Source of the DNA: Pogostemon cablin
Lineage: Eukaryota > Streptophyta > Magnoliopsida > Lamiales > Lamiaceae
Assembly (NCBI GenBank): GCA_023678885.1
Contig: CM043013.1
Span: 19,624,791-19,688,790 of the forward strand
Length of the DNA: 64,000 bases
Direction of reading: 5' to 3'
Shown: positions 21,369 through 30,600 of the stretch, in pieces
How positions within the stretch are numbered: the stretch's first letter is position 1
Layout of the letters: each line of letters begins with the position of its first letter
Position numbers and translations under genes: made by a program
The notes under the pieces: model-generated
Told to the model about the DNA's origin: nothing
The model's input: the letters and a program-made list of their open reading frames with translations, nothing else
Database searches by the model: none

Positions 21369-21433
21369 AAGAACGTGGAAGAACAGCTTGAATCCAAGCT
21401 TGGTCTCGATATCTTCACCGAAGGAGATAAGCG
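21369..21433 (+). pseudogene. Captured exon resembling DNA polymerase epsilon catalytic subunit, N-terminus
   Basis: After an acceptor (AAAGCTGCAG) the plus strand reads KNVEEQLESKLGLDIFTEGD then KR. This resembles the conserved stretch near the N-terminus of plant DNA polymerase epsilon subunit A (EEELESKLGF..FSEGE.R), which is normally followed by LGWLLTF. Here the similarity stops after KR and the frame soon closes. Only about 22 codons are present, so it is a fragment with no function. Identification rests on memory of the motif; a protein search would settle it. Confidence 0.5.
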
Positions 21434-22521
21434 TTCATTTGATCGGGTTTTGGTATTTTGATTTACTAGATGAGGGATAAAATTTGAGCGGGTACGGTGG
21501 ATTTTGTTTTTCGATTGATGTTTTTCTTCCCATTATTATTATTATGTTTATTTATAATAGGAGAAATAAAGTTGAAGAATGTATTTCACAACACCTTCAC
21601 ATTCTTGCTTCATAAATGGGTTTAAAATTTGAAAGTTCGAACACCTTAAAAAGAACTCAGTTTATTTGATTAAGTTGTATGTATTGCTTGCGTATTTATT
21701 CTGCTATGTCAGGATTGGATTTGAGTATAAAAATGCATTCTTTGAAAATAACATATTCGAGCCTTGGTTAGGAGAATTAGACGTAGAAGAGTGAAGTCCA
21801 ATAGGTTTAGAGATCTTTAATATTTTACCTACATCTTTTTCATAAATAAATCTAAAAACAGAGTTGTGTTAGTAAGTGAAGGTGTGAAATACATATTATA
21901 TTCTTATGTTGTGATTTCAAATGGCAGTTGGATTTGGAGTTAATTGAGAAATGAAGAGTTCGTTGGTCTATAATACTAAATAAATGAGGAGAGAGATTTG
22001 ATAAATGTTAACTGAGTAAGAAGGTGGTGATTATGGATGCAAATTGGAGCAGAGGAAGAGATTATTATGATGGGAGTGAGGAAGGGGAGTGGTCTGGAGT
22101 CAATGTTGTTCTGTCTCGTGTTTGGTTTCGAGTTATAGGTTCTTTGTTTATCTTGTGTTTTTTAAACTTTCGTTTCTTGGTTCTCGTTCCTTCATCGGTG
22201 TAGTCAGCCTTGTGTCTTCTCTTTGTTCCTTGCTCGCTGTTGTTTCCTAGCGTGTTTTGTGTGTTTGTTTCATTATATTTTTCTATTTATGTGTTGCTGG
22301 TTCTTTTCTTCTGTTTGTGGATTTTCTGTTCTATCTTCATTGCGTTTGGTTCTCATTACATAGTTTAGGTGGTCTCATAGATTGTTCATCTTTCCTTCCT
22401 TTAGATTTTTGTGGTAAATGTCATCCTTTTTTGTGATTATATTGATAGATATATAGAGAAATGGTTGTTCCTCAAAAGTGTTATCATCAAGCTTATTTAT
22501 TCCTTATGGCTTTGCTTCCAG
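21434..22521 (+). other. T/G-rich intron-like CACTA interior
   Basis: Composition (T-rich, then GTTCT/TTCGTT-rich at 22080-22400) suggests introns of plus-strand genes. No coding segment recognised. Confidence 0.3.
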
Positions 22522-22590
22522 TTTTGGTCTTTGGTGTTGGGTGACATTATCCGGCTGAATACAAATCGTTCTGGACAACTTGCAGTATAT
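22522..22590 (+). pseudogene. Candidate captured exon, unknown gene
   Basis: 69 nt between an acceptor (TTTGCTTCCAG) and a donor (TAT|GTAAAAT). Open in phase 0 as FWSLVLGDIIRLNTNRSGQL then AVY. It looks protein-like but I do not recognise the family. Same strand as the POLE-like exon 1.1 kb upstream, with no evidence that it is the same gene. Confidence 0.35.
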
Positions 22591-23736
22591 GTAAAATAAA
22601 TTGTTGCATATTCACTCTTCTCTACCTAACATAATGAATATCTATATTGTCTTCCTCTGTTTAGATACTTGTCTCTAAATACTAATTGTGGTGTACAAAA
22701 TGAATTATTGTTGTTTGTTGTATAGTGCTATAAATTTTGTTGGTTTATTTTCTTAATATTTGTTAAGTAAAAGCTTGCTCTGGGTGCTCTGTTTACGTGT
22801 TATTGTATGGTACTTGGTGGTATTTTTTGGGATAATTCCTGCTAAATTCTTGATGCTTGTTATATAATGCCATAATTTGCTTATTTATCTGTTGAGAATT
22901 TGCTGAGTAAAGAATGGTCTACTGTTTGCTCTTGAATATTTTGTCTAATTCGTGGGTTAGGTAGCACTCCTTCCCACGTTAGTCTATTTCTGGTATTGTG
23001 TAATGTAGTTGGGATGATAGTTGCCATGGTTGATATATATGTATCTGTGAATTGTTGTATATGCTACATTTTAGTTATTGTTTTGGTAGCTTTATTGGTT
23101 GCTATACTAGAGATGATACTTTATTAGCTAGATTTTTAGTTAATGTTTTAGTAGCTTCACTGCTAGATATACTAAGGATGGTACTTTGTTGGCAAGTCTG
23201 TAAGATGATTGCTGCTTGTGGAGTATTTCTCCCTCATCTTCGCTATCACCAGTTCCCCATTTCAAAATTAATTCAGACGCCATAACAACGTGAGATCAAG
23301 ATATGGAGGTCGCACAACTGAAATGAATAATGGAGAGTAGATTTATATCAGCGTTTTGCTCTTCAATCGCTAGTCGTACGATGATGTTCAGATTAGTAAC
23401 ATGTTTGGACATCACTGTAACTGCAACCAAGCATCCTACATACATGCCTCATATAGCTGGCAGTACCAAGTTAAAGGTTTCAGGAAGGCTCAGTGCCTAA
23501 TTTTTGAGCGATAGACCAACTCCCTTATGGCAATCAGGATTATTAAGTATGCCATGGATATCATCCACTAGTTGACTAATATAAACCCCATCCAAGTATG
23601 TTGTTATCAAACAGTGAGCCTAGGGAGGATGGTACATGTATTGAGTCAGCTGGAGTTGTGAGAAAACATGCAGTGGACATCTCTCCTCTGTGTCATGTTA
23701 ATAAGGCAACTTAAAAAGTTTATTAATTTTTGTATA
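22591..23736 (+). other. CACTA interior with a 66-bp imperfect tandem duplication
   Basis: At about 23080-23206 a unit TTTTGGTAGCTTTATTGG...GATGATACTTTATTAGC is followed by a diverged copy TTTTAGTAGCTTCACTGC...GATGGTACTTTGTTGGC. A 77-codon frame (23052-23285) covers it but is not recognised. Otherwise intron-like. Confidence 0.35.
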
Positions 23737-23738
23737 AT

Positions 23739-23779
<41 letters not shown>

Positions 23780-23780
23780 G
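23737..23780. repeat. (CA)n(TA)n microsatellite
   Basis: About 11 CA units followed by about 9 TA units. Confidence 0.92.
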
Positions 23781-23781
23781 A

Positions 23782-23961
23782 GTGAGGCTCCTGTGCACCC
23801 GGGCGCACGGAGCACATTCCGTGCGCCTTTATAATTTTCATGCCCCTTTACAATTTACACCCTATCAATACATATGTTTAAATAGGATTGGAGGGGAAGG
23901 TTGTGTTCACATGGGGACACGGAGCATCTTTCCGTGTCCCCGGGCGCACAGGAGCTTTTGC

Positions 23962-23962
<1 letters not shown>
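23782..23962. mobile_element. Small MITE-like palindromic element between TA runs
   Basis: The left arm AGGCTCCTGTGCACCCGGGC and GCACGGAGCA are mirrored by the right end CCCCGGGCGCACAGGAGC followed by TTTTGCCTC. Flanked on both sides by TA repeats, the expected target of TA-specific MITEs. The centre is unremarkable. No coding role. Confidence 0.6.

Positions 23963-24034
<72 letters not shown>
23963..24034. repeat. (TA)n microsatellite
   Basis: About 35 uninterrupted TA units. Confidence 0.95.
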
Positions 24035-24037
<3 letters not shown>

Positions 24038-24789
24038 TCCAAAAACTTAAAAGTTTGATTAATGGCTTATTGAGATGCATTAACTTTATAAAATAACTAA
24101 ATAACAATAACATCAATTATATGAACTGTGTTGTAAAATTTTACGAAGTCATGGAGACAGGCCGTATGATGTTGTTCATCTCTTGGGCATATTCGATTTC
24201 TGTATGTTTGGTGTGGATCAAACATTTATGAATAATTAAACTAACCTCATCAATTAAGGAGTTTAAGTATGAACATCTATATAAACATCAATTTCTAATT
24301 GTGTAGGGTGTTTTAGCTTGAATTTAATTTCATGTTTCTAATTTACAAAACTCCAATTAATTTTTTAATATTTACATAAAAATATATTTTAATAATTTTT
24401 TAATATTTGACACCCTTAGTACATTTTAATTTTTATTTTTAATTAACATATTATAGTAAGATACTTTTTAGTATCCTATTTACAATAGTCGTCCCATTAT
24501 ACATGTTGTGACTAGAGCAAAAAGAACACCTAATAAAAGTGTTTATTAAACACATTTAAAATTTAAAAAAAATTAAAAAATTATTGTATATTTTTTAAAT
24601 AACAAAGGTATATATAATATATTACATATTTTATACTTATATTAGTTAATTGTTTATTTTAATAGAATATAATAAATAAACTTATTTTTATAGATATTTA
24701 TCTGCATGCAATATGCATATAATATATATAGTTAATATTAAGACTATGAACATACACGATTTAAATAAAAACTATGTGCATTAAAGTGT
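24035..24789. other. AT-rich CACTA interior
   Basis: Nothing recognised. Confidence 0.5.
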
Positions 24790-25041
24790 AAAATAAATTT
24801 AAACTTAAAAGTGTTACTTAAAAATGTTACTTATATAAAAGTGTTATGTAATGATGTTACTTATAAAAAAGTGTTATATGAGAAGCGTAGTCTATGTAAA
24901 AGTGTTATTTGCAAGTGTTACATATTAAAAAAGTGTTACTCATAATTGTTACTTATATAAAAGGTGTTACAAATGTGTTAAATATTATAATAATTTAAAA
25001 GGTGTTACAAATTTGTGTTAAGAAAAAAAAAGTGTTACTAA
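24790..25041 (-). repeat. CACTA right subterminal repeats
   Basis: About ten copies of AAAAGTGTTA / AAGTGTTAC, the complement of the TAACACTTTT array at the left end. The mirrored arrangement is a hallmark of CACTA elements. Confidence 0.82.
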
Positions 25042-25075
25042 GGTGATGTTATGTAATGTCACTTATGTTGTAGTG
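25042..25075 (-). repeat. CACTA right terminal inverted repeat
   Basis: GGTGATGTTATGTA then ATGTCACTTATGTTGTAGTG, the inverse of 7684-7714. Followed directly by the AGA target duplication. Confidence 0.92.
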
Positions 25076-25078
25076 AGA

Positions 25079-26070
25079 ATTGAGAGGAGGATTCAAGACG
25101 GAGAAGAACGCGACGACGCCAGCATCTAAGGTTTTTATCGTTTTCTAATTTATCTTGCAATTTTCAAGACCTTTGGGTACGATCTATCCAACTCTAAAGA
25201 TTGTTCTTCGCAACATCATGAGCTAGAACTATTTTGGTACATCTAGAAATATGAAGATTTTATGATTTAATTGAACTCTCTTGTGTATCATCCGTACAAC
25301 ACTATTTTTTGATTTATTTTATATAAGATTGCACATTTAACTCATATTCATGGTAGTTTTGTGCGTCTTCAACTATTATACATAGAGTCTGAATATATAT
25401 ATCTATTGTAGATTGAGGGCGTTCATAGTTGAACAGGATTTTATGTAGTGATTCTAAGTTAGGGGACTCTGAAATTTCATTAGAACTGTCATATATGAAT
25501 GTTTATTAATTGAATTGAATTCGGGTTAGTAAGCAGGATAAAGAGGTTAATTTTATAGTACCAAAAAAAGAGACCATATCGGGTTTGAGTACCAACCTAG
25601 GGGGAAAGAATTGATACTGATAGTACCTAGAAAGGGGGTGAAATTATATCTCTTGCTCTGAGGTTATTCACACGTGTTACACGCATTTTTACTTGTGTCT
25701 ATAGAGTAGATTTACGTGGTTATGTGATGCGTCTATAGTCCACAGTGTAGAGTCGGACAATACACTTGAGAGGGAAGTTAATGAGTAAACCTGGATTATC
25801 CTAGAGCTATCTATTCTCATATTCGATTCACTTTCATGATTTTTCCATAGCTTGATTTATTTTTTTTGTTATTTTAATTAATTGTTTAGTAGTTGACAAT
25901 TAAATTCCACAACTTTTATTTCCAATTATTTAGTCTTAATTAATTTAGTTTATAATTAAATTAATAATATATCATCCCTTGGGTTCGATATTAAACTTGG
26001 TCGCTTTATGAGGCTATAGTTACATTCTTAATACTTGGGGATTAATTGTGTGTTAAGAAAACGTCCAACA
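25079..26070 (+). repeat. Athila 5' LTR, second part
   Basis: Resumes the LTR exactly where 7683 left off (ATTGAGAGGAGGATTCAAGA) and matches 38214-39432 apart from a MITE present only there. Ends GTCCAACA, then AGTTTTT and the primer-binding site. Confidence 0.92.
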
Positions 26071-26077
26071 AGTTTTT

Positions 26078-26094
26078 AGCGCCGTTGCCGGGGA
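26078..26094 (+). other. Athila primer-binding site (tRNA-Asp)
   Basis: AGCGCCGTTGCCGGGGA, one base off the complement of the plant tRNA-Asp 3' end (TGGCGCCGTTGCCGGGGA), 7 nt after the LTR. Confidence 0.9.
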
Positions 26095-26182
26095 CGGCAG
26101 TTATTATTAGTTTATTATTTCTAGTTTAATTGTGACTCTCCCATACTTATTTTTATTTTCTAACTTTGAGTTTTTCTTAGGT

Positions 26183-26377
26183 GTATACAACTAGATCGAA
26201 GGGAGCTACTTTAGAGCCTTTTGATTCGGAGATAGAAGCATCAGCTAGGACAAGGTAAGGGGAGAAGAGAATGAATAAGAACTTGGGCACAACTGATACT
26301 CTTAATCTAGGAGTTGAATTTGAAGAGCAGAATTTGATAGAGACTGAAGCTGTATCTGAATCCAACACTGTATAATA
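26183..26377 (+). pseudogene. Athila gag start, broken
   Basis: Reads YTTRSKGATLEPFDSEIEAS then ARTR-stop, matching the usual TRSK...PLD.EIE start of Athila Gag. The Met is missing and a stop follows after about 24 codons. The second copy (39540-39735) is open where this one stops. Cut by a MITE at 26378. Confidence 0.8.
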
Positions 26378-26603
26378 CTCCCTCCGTCCATCCTCAATGT
26401 ATCTATTTATTTTTTGCACGTGAATTAAGGAGTATTATTATTTTATATGTAGTAGGTAGTTGTATTAGTGGAGGTTGTGGATTTTATATTTTATTTATAT
26501 TAATGGAGGGTGTGGGTCCCATAGTCCAAAAAGAGAAATGGATAGATTAAGAATGGATGGCCCAAAATGATAAAATGAATATATTGACAGTGGACGGAGG
26601 GAG
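26378..26603. mobile_element. Stowaway-like MITE, absent from the sister copy
   Basis: CTCCCTCCGTCCATCC...GTGGACGGAGGGAG flanked by TA. The corresponding place in the second copy (39733) has no insertion, so it moved after the duplication. Confidence 0.9.
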
Positions 26604-26640
26604 TAATAATAATAACAGTAATAATAATAATAATTATTAT

Positions 26641-26686
<46 letters not shown>
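26604..26686. repeat. (TAA)n microsatellite
   Basis: Imperfect TAA/ATT run, also present in the second copy as two parts (39736-39790 and 40536-40589). Confidence 0.92.
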
Positions 26687-26688
<2 letters not shown>

Positions 26689-27755
26689 CTTAGAAATCTG
26701 GTGTTATTTATTATTATGAAGATAAAGATATCAAATCATAAAATGATAAGTCTTGCATAAGAACGTCTCACGTGAGACTATTTTACACTTTTTTAAATAG
26801 TTATCACTTTCACTATAACTTGTTATTATTTTTCATTTACACTATAAATTGTTCGTGAAATAGCATTATCACTTTTCATCAATAGAGTATTTTTCTTATT
26901 ATAGAATCTATTACTTTTTATTTGTCTCACGTAAGCCCTTACGTGAGACAGTCTCACACAAGTTTTTGTCATCATAAAAATTCTAATTTAATCATTAGTC
27001 GTACAAATTCAGCATTGGATGGTAGGGTAGAATTATTGTTCATGCACATAATAATGACAAAGACTTGTGTGAGACCGTCAAGCCCTTTGTGAAATGAATA
27101 AAAGTGATAAAATCATTAATGAAAAGTGATAATGATGCAGTGAACAATTTATATTATAAATAAAAAAGTGATAACATTTTATAGCAAAAGTGATCTCACC
27201 GCGAGAAGGTCTCACACAACACTTGCCCCATAATAATATAATAATATGGGGTGCATGTTTTGTGTACCCGATTCATAGACATCTTATTTTCATAAATTAC
27301 TCCCTCCATCCCCTTCAAAGAAGGTTTTTTTTTCATGTTTGGCATCCCACCTAAAGGGTCTCCTTTTCTTTTTTACTCATATGAGACTCACACACACCCA
27401 CTAATACAATTAAAATATAGGGTTCACACTCCCACTAATACAACTACCCACTACACATTAAATAATAATACTGCCTAATCAACGTGCAAAAAGAAAATAA
27501 CCCCCTTTGGGAGGGACGGAAGGAGTACTCTTTAATTAATATATGAAAAATTATTCTGAAAAGATGAACTGTTGTTCTTGTAAATGAAAAATATGACTCA
27601 TCTCAATAAGATCAATATAACAAATCACAACATATATCAAAACTCTCAATATAATTAATATAACAAATCACAACATATATCAGAATTTAAAAAGTAATTT
27701 TTTTTATTTAAAAGAGTAATAATTCATTTCTCTAAAGAATAAAATTCATTTTTCC
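26687..27755. repeat. Non-gag insertion within Athila gag (copy 1)
   Basis: Starts AATAACTTAGAAATCTGGTG and is closely matched by 40590-41650. It contains two inverted GTGTGAGACCGTC / GACGGTCTCACAC type pairs (26760-26970 and 27060-27230), probably small MITEs, and a Stowaway-like MITE (27300-27525). Gag sequence resumes at about 27756. Present in both copies, so older than the duplication. Confidence 0.7.
27300..27525. mobile_element. Stowaway-like MITE (shared by both copies)
   Basis: CTCCCTCCATCCCCTTCAAA...GGGACGGAAGGAG flanked by TA. Its counterpart is at 41226-41441. Confidence 0.85.
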
Positions 27756-28739
27756 AAGGTGTTTAGGATGAAGTAAGACATCACCCAATTTGCTATGACT
27801 CAGGGTGAGAATTTTCATAAGGCATGAGAAAGATTTAAAGATATGCTCAGGAGGTGCCCGCAACATAGGATATCAAAAGCTCAGAACATCAATATCTTCT
27901 ATAACGAGTTAGATTGTGATGCACGTGTTCTTCTTGACGCATCATCAGGTGGAGCATTGTTGGTAAAAACACCCGTGGAGGCTGAAAAACTATTTGAGGA
28001 TATTTCGAAGAACTTACATGATTGGCCTACAGATAGAATTAGAGGAACTTATATATTGGGTAAGGTAGCTTAGGTTGAACATCAAGTGGTGAAGTCGAAT
28101 AGGGATGATGAGATTATTTCCAGTCTAGCTAACATCAACAAGCTACTAAAGTCCCAGTAGAAGTAGATTACGGGGTTGGCTCAGAGAGTACCAGTGATGC
28201 AGTAGGACTGTGGTGATGAGAGATCTATCCAAGAGGAATTGAAAGAGGCAAACTATGCCATGGTCAAGTATTCAAGGTACTAGGTTTTAGAATTAAGGAA
28301 ACAGGAATTACCAAGGGAACTTCAACAATCGTGGTCCCCAAGGTAACTTTCAAATTCAAAGACGACAAGATTTTTTATGGAGTAATCCTAATGCAGCCAT
28401 ACAGCTTCCTGTTGGTATTAATCCTGGTGCTAAGACTAAAGAAGAAAAAATTGGTGTTGAAGACGTTTTGAATAGGTACATAGCTTGGAATGATGCAAGG
28501 GTGGATCGTCTTGAAGAAAAAATGAATTCTAACCATGAGGATTTATCTAAGCAGATCAAGGAGCTTACTTTGATGATGCATTAGATGGCCAGGAATGTGA
28601 ATCAACTGACGCAGATGCTGGAGAAATGAAAGTTCATGTCTCAATGCATAACGAATTTGAAAGAGTGTAAAGCCATTACATTGGGGTCCGTAATGCAGTA
28701 CGATGGTCCGATGATGCCGCAGCTAAAAATAGAGTTGCA
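27756..28739 (+). pseudogene. Athila gag, central and C-terminal remains
   Basis: In changing frames the plus strand carries the Retrotrans_gag end. An open piece at 27843-28073 reads MLRRCPQHRISKAQNINIFY then LLDASSGGALL and HDWPTDR, which parallels LRKCPQHGFP...LVDASAGGSVL...YQWPSER of the element at 57678-60518. The N-terminal half of the capsid is missing, displaced by the insertion. Further on, diverged linker sequence continues with several stops. Not functional. Confidence 0.8.
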
Positions 28740-28990
28740 GGGACCCTGTTTGACCAAGCCTACTGGTCGAACGGAGGTCAACAACCTCCATTAGGTCTGT
28801 ATCATCACGACAAGCAAGCAGGTGTCCTGTTCGACCAAAACTAGAACTGTTCAACCAAGTGTGTTGGTCGAATAAAGGTTGAACGGCCTCCGTCGAGTCT
28901 GTAAAATCATGATATGCAGTCAGGTGTCCCATCGACCAAGATATGGTCTATTCGACCAATAGTATTGGTCGAATGGAGGTCAAACGGCTC
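28740..28990 (+). repeat. Three imperfect repeats with TTCGACCAA / TTGGTCGAA pairs
   Basis: Three units of roughly 80-100 bp, each with a copy of (T)TCGACCAA and a following TTGGTCGAA then GGAGGTCAA and ACGGCCTCC-like sequence. The same paired motif occurs in both LTRs (7304-7450, 37829-37985) and at 33668-33790. The pairs can form short hairpins. Confidence 0.7.
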
Positions 28991-29053
28991 CATTTGGCTT
29001 CCAGTTCTGCACCAAATAATATACCTGATACCTAACACAATCCAGAACCATTC

Positions 29054-29974
29054 TTGGAGCAGAATACAGAGCTTACAGTTGTAAAGAAGTTGGAAAAAAC
29101 AAAGAGATTGAGAGCCGAGAAGGACAAATTGAAGGAGGGTGAAAAAGATGAACGAGAAATTCTAAAGATAAACATACCTCCTCCGTTTCCTTTGAGGTTA
29201 GTGAAGAAGGGATTGGAAGAAAAGTTCAAGAAGTTCCAAGATATCATGAACAAAATCGATTTGCACATTCATTTTTCTGAAGCAATCATGGAGATACCGT
29301 ACTATGCATATTTTCTGAAGGATATTATATTGAAGAAGAGGAGCTTGAACAGAGTTGAAATATTGAATTTATCTAAGAACTGCAGCTCGATCATTCAGAG
29401 GAAGCCGCCGACAAAGCTGAAGGATCCGGGAAGCTTCACAATTTTATGTGAGTTAGGAAAGAGACAGGTACGAAGAGCCTTGTGCGATCTTGGGGCAAAA
29501 ACCAACTTGATGCCCTTGTCCATATTTAAGAGGCTTAGTTTTGGAGAGCTGACTCCCACGACAGTTGCTCTCCAGTTGGCGGATATGCCCATGACCTTTT
29601 TGAAATGTGTCATTGAAAATATACTTTTGAGAGTAGAGAAGCTGGTCTTTCCCGTGGATTTTTTAGTGTTGGAGATGGAAGATGACAAGGATAACGTTCC
29701 ACTTATCTTAAGGAGATCGTTCCTTACCACAGTTGGAGCTATGATAGATGTTCAGAAAGGTGAGCTCAGACTGCGGATGGATACTGAAGAAGTGATGTTT
29801 AACCTTGACAAAGCAATGAATATGCCTATGGAGACTCAATGCAACATCATCGATGTGGTGGAGGAGATCGTCGAAGAAGACTTGTCATTGATCATGTCTA
29901 AGGATCCTTTGGAGACGTGTTTGAGCGAATCTCTTACTTTTTTCACCACAGAACTTGATGAGTTATCTAATTAG
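29054..29974 (+). CDS. Athila gag-protease segment, 306 codons open
   Basis: The longest surviving frame of the element. It opens with a charged, likely coiled-coil stretch (LEKTKRLRAEKDKLKEGEKD). Next comes an Athila linker (IDLHIHFSEAIMEIPYYAYF) and then the retropepsin region: ALCDLGAKTNLMP, with catalytic Asp in DLGA, and the flap-distal LILRRSF in place of the usual LILGRPF. The protease processes Gag-Pol in active elements. Here the Gly of LGR is replaced by Arg, the frame is not joined to gag upstream, and pol downstream is shifted. It is a fragment of a dead element rather than a working gene. Confidence 0.8.
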   Translation: MEQNTELTVVKKLEKTKRLRAEKDKLKEGEKDEREILKINIPPPFPLRLVKKGLEEKFKKFQDIMNKIDLHIHFSEAIMEIPYYAYFLKDIILKKRSLNRVEILNLSKNCSSIIQRKPPTKLKDPGSFTILCELGKRQVRRALCDLGAKTNLMPLSIFKRLSFGELTPTTVALQLADMPMTFLKCVIENILLRVEKLVFPVDFLVLEMEDDKDNVPLILRRSFLTTVGAMIDVQKGELRLRMDTEEVMFNLDKAMNMPMETQCNIIDVVEEIVEEDLSLIMSKDPLETCLSESLTFFTTELDELSN

Positions 29975-30595
29975 GTATGTCTTGAATTTCTTGAAAACTT
30001 ACATGCTATGGGTGATGACAGGTATGCAAAGGAAAGGACCACAGTGGAAGAAGTTAAGTTGACTATGAAGTACTTGCCATTGGATAGACCAAACATAGCT
30101 GCTAAGGAGAAAATAAAGGAGGAGTTGAAATCTCTACCGGAGCACCTAGTATGCACACTTAGGAGATAATGTAACTTTTCCAGTAATTGTATCTGCTTCC
30201 CTTTATGATGATCAGCTTGATGAGTTGTTAGATGTGCTTAGGAAGTATAAAACTGCTATTGGTTGGTCTCTTGAGGATTTGAAAGGTATTAATCCATCTT
30301 TTTAAATGCATAGAATAAATTTAGAGGATGATTCTAAGGGTTGTGTGCAGAGTCAGTGAAGTGTTAACCCCGCTATACAAGAAGTGATTAGGAAGGAAAT
30401 TTTAAAGTGGTTGGATGTAGGAATTATTATATCCCATAGTCCCCATGAAAAGATTATGGCGGTGTTTGCTGAAGGAGCGGAGAAGGCCTGTGTGGTAGCT
30501 GCTTAAGTTATAGATCCATGGTATGCTGATTATATTAATTACATTGCATCAGGTGAAATTCCTAAAGGTCTTAATAGGTACCATCTTGCAAAGTT
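29975..30595 (+). pseudogene. Athila pol remains: pre-RT and post-RNase H segments
   Basis: Readable in several frames: KEELKSLPEHLV, then LGDNVTFPVIVSASLYDDQL, KTAIGWSLEDLKGI and IRKEILKWLDVGIIISHSP, the Athila sequence leading into reverse transcriptase. It then jumps to MAVFAEGAEKACVV and YADYINYIASGEIPKGLNRY, which normally lies after RNase H. The whole RT palm (YVDD region) and RNase H core are deleted. Ends at the solo LTR insertion. Confidence 0.85.
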
Positions 30596-30600
30596 TAAGA

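Larger units (their letters stand above)
7684..25075. mobile_element. CACTA (En/Spm) DNA transposon, 17.4 kb, non-autonomous
   Basis: The left end begins CACTACAACATAAGTGACAT and the right end is its inverse, ending ATGTCACTTATGTTGTAGTG. The host triplet AGA is duplicated at 7681-7683 and 25076-25078, the 3-bp duplication usual for CACTA elements. The uninterrupted site is visible in the sister LTR at 38205-38220 (AAGTGGAGAATTGAGAGG, one AGA), which proves the boundaries. Both ends carry subterminal repeats in opposite orientation. No transposase (TPase or TNPA-like) was recognised, so it probably moved in trans. Inside are exon-like pieces resembling host genes, several MITEs and a copia element (10751-16896). 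Confidence 0.93.

Noticed and set aside
23782..24096. 104-codon frame with an alternating Ile-Tyr run
   Set aside because: Translation of a MITE and a (TA)n microsatellite.
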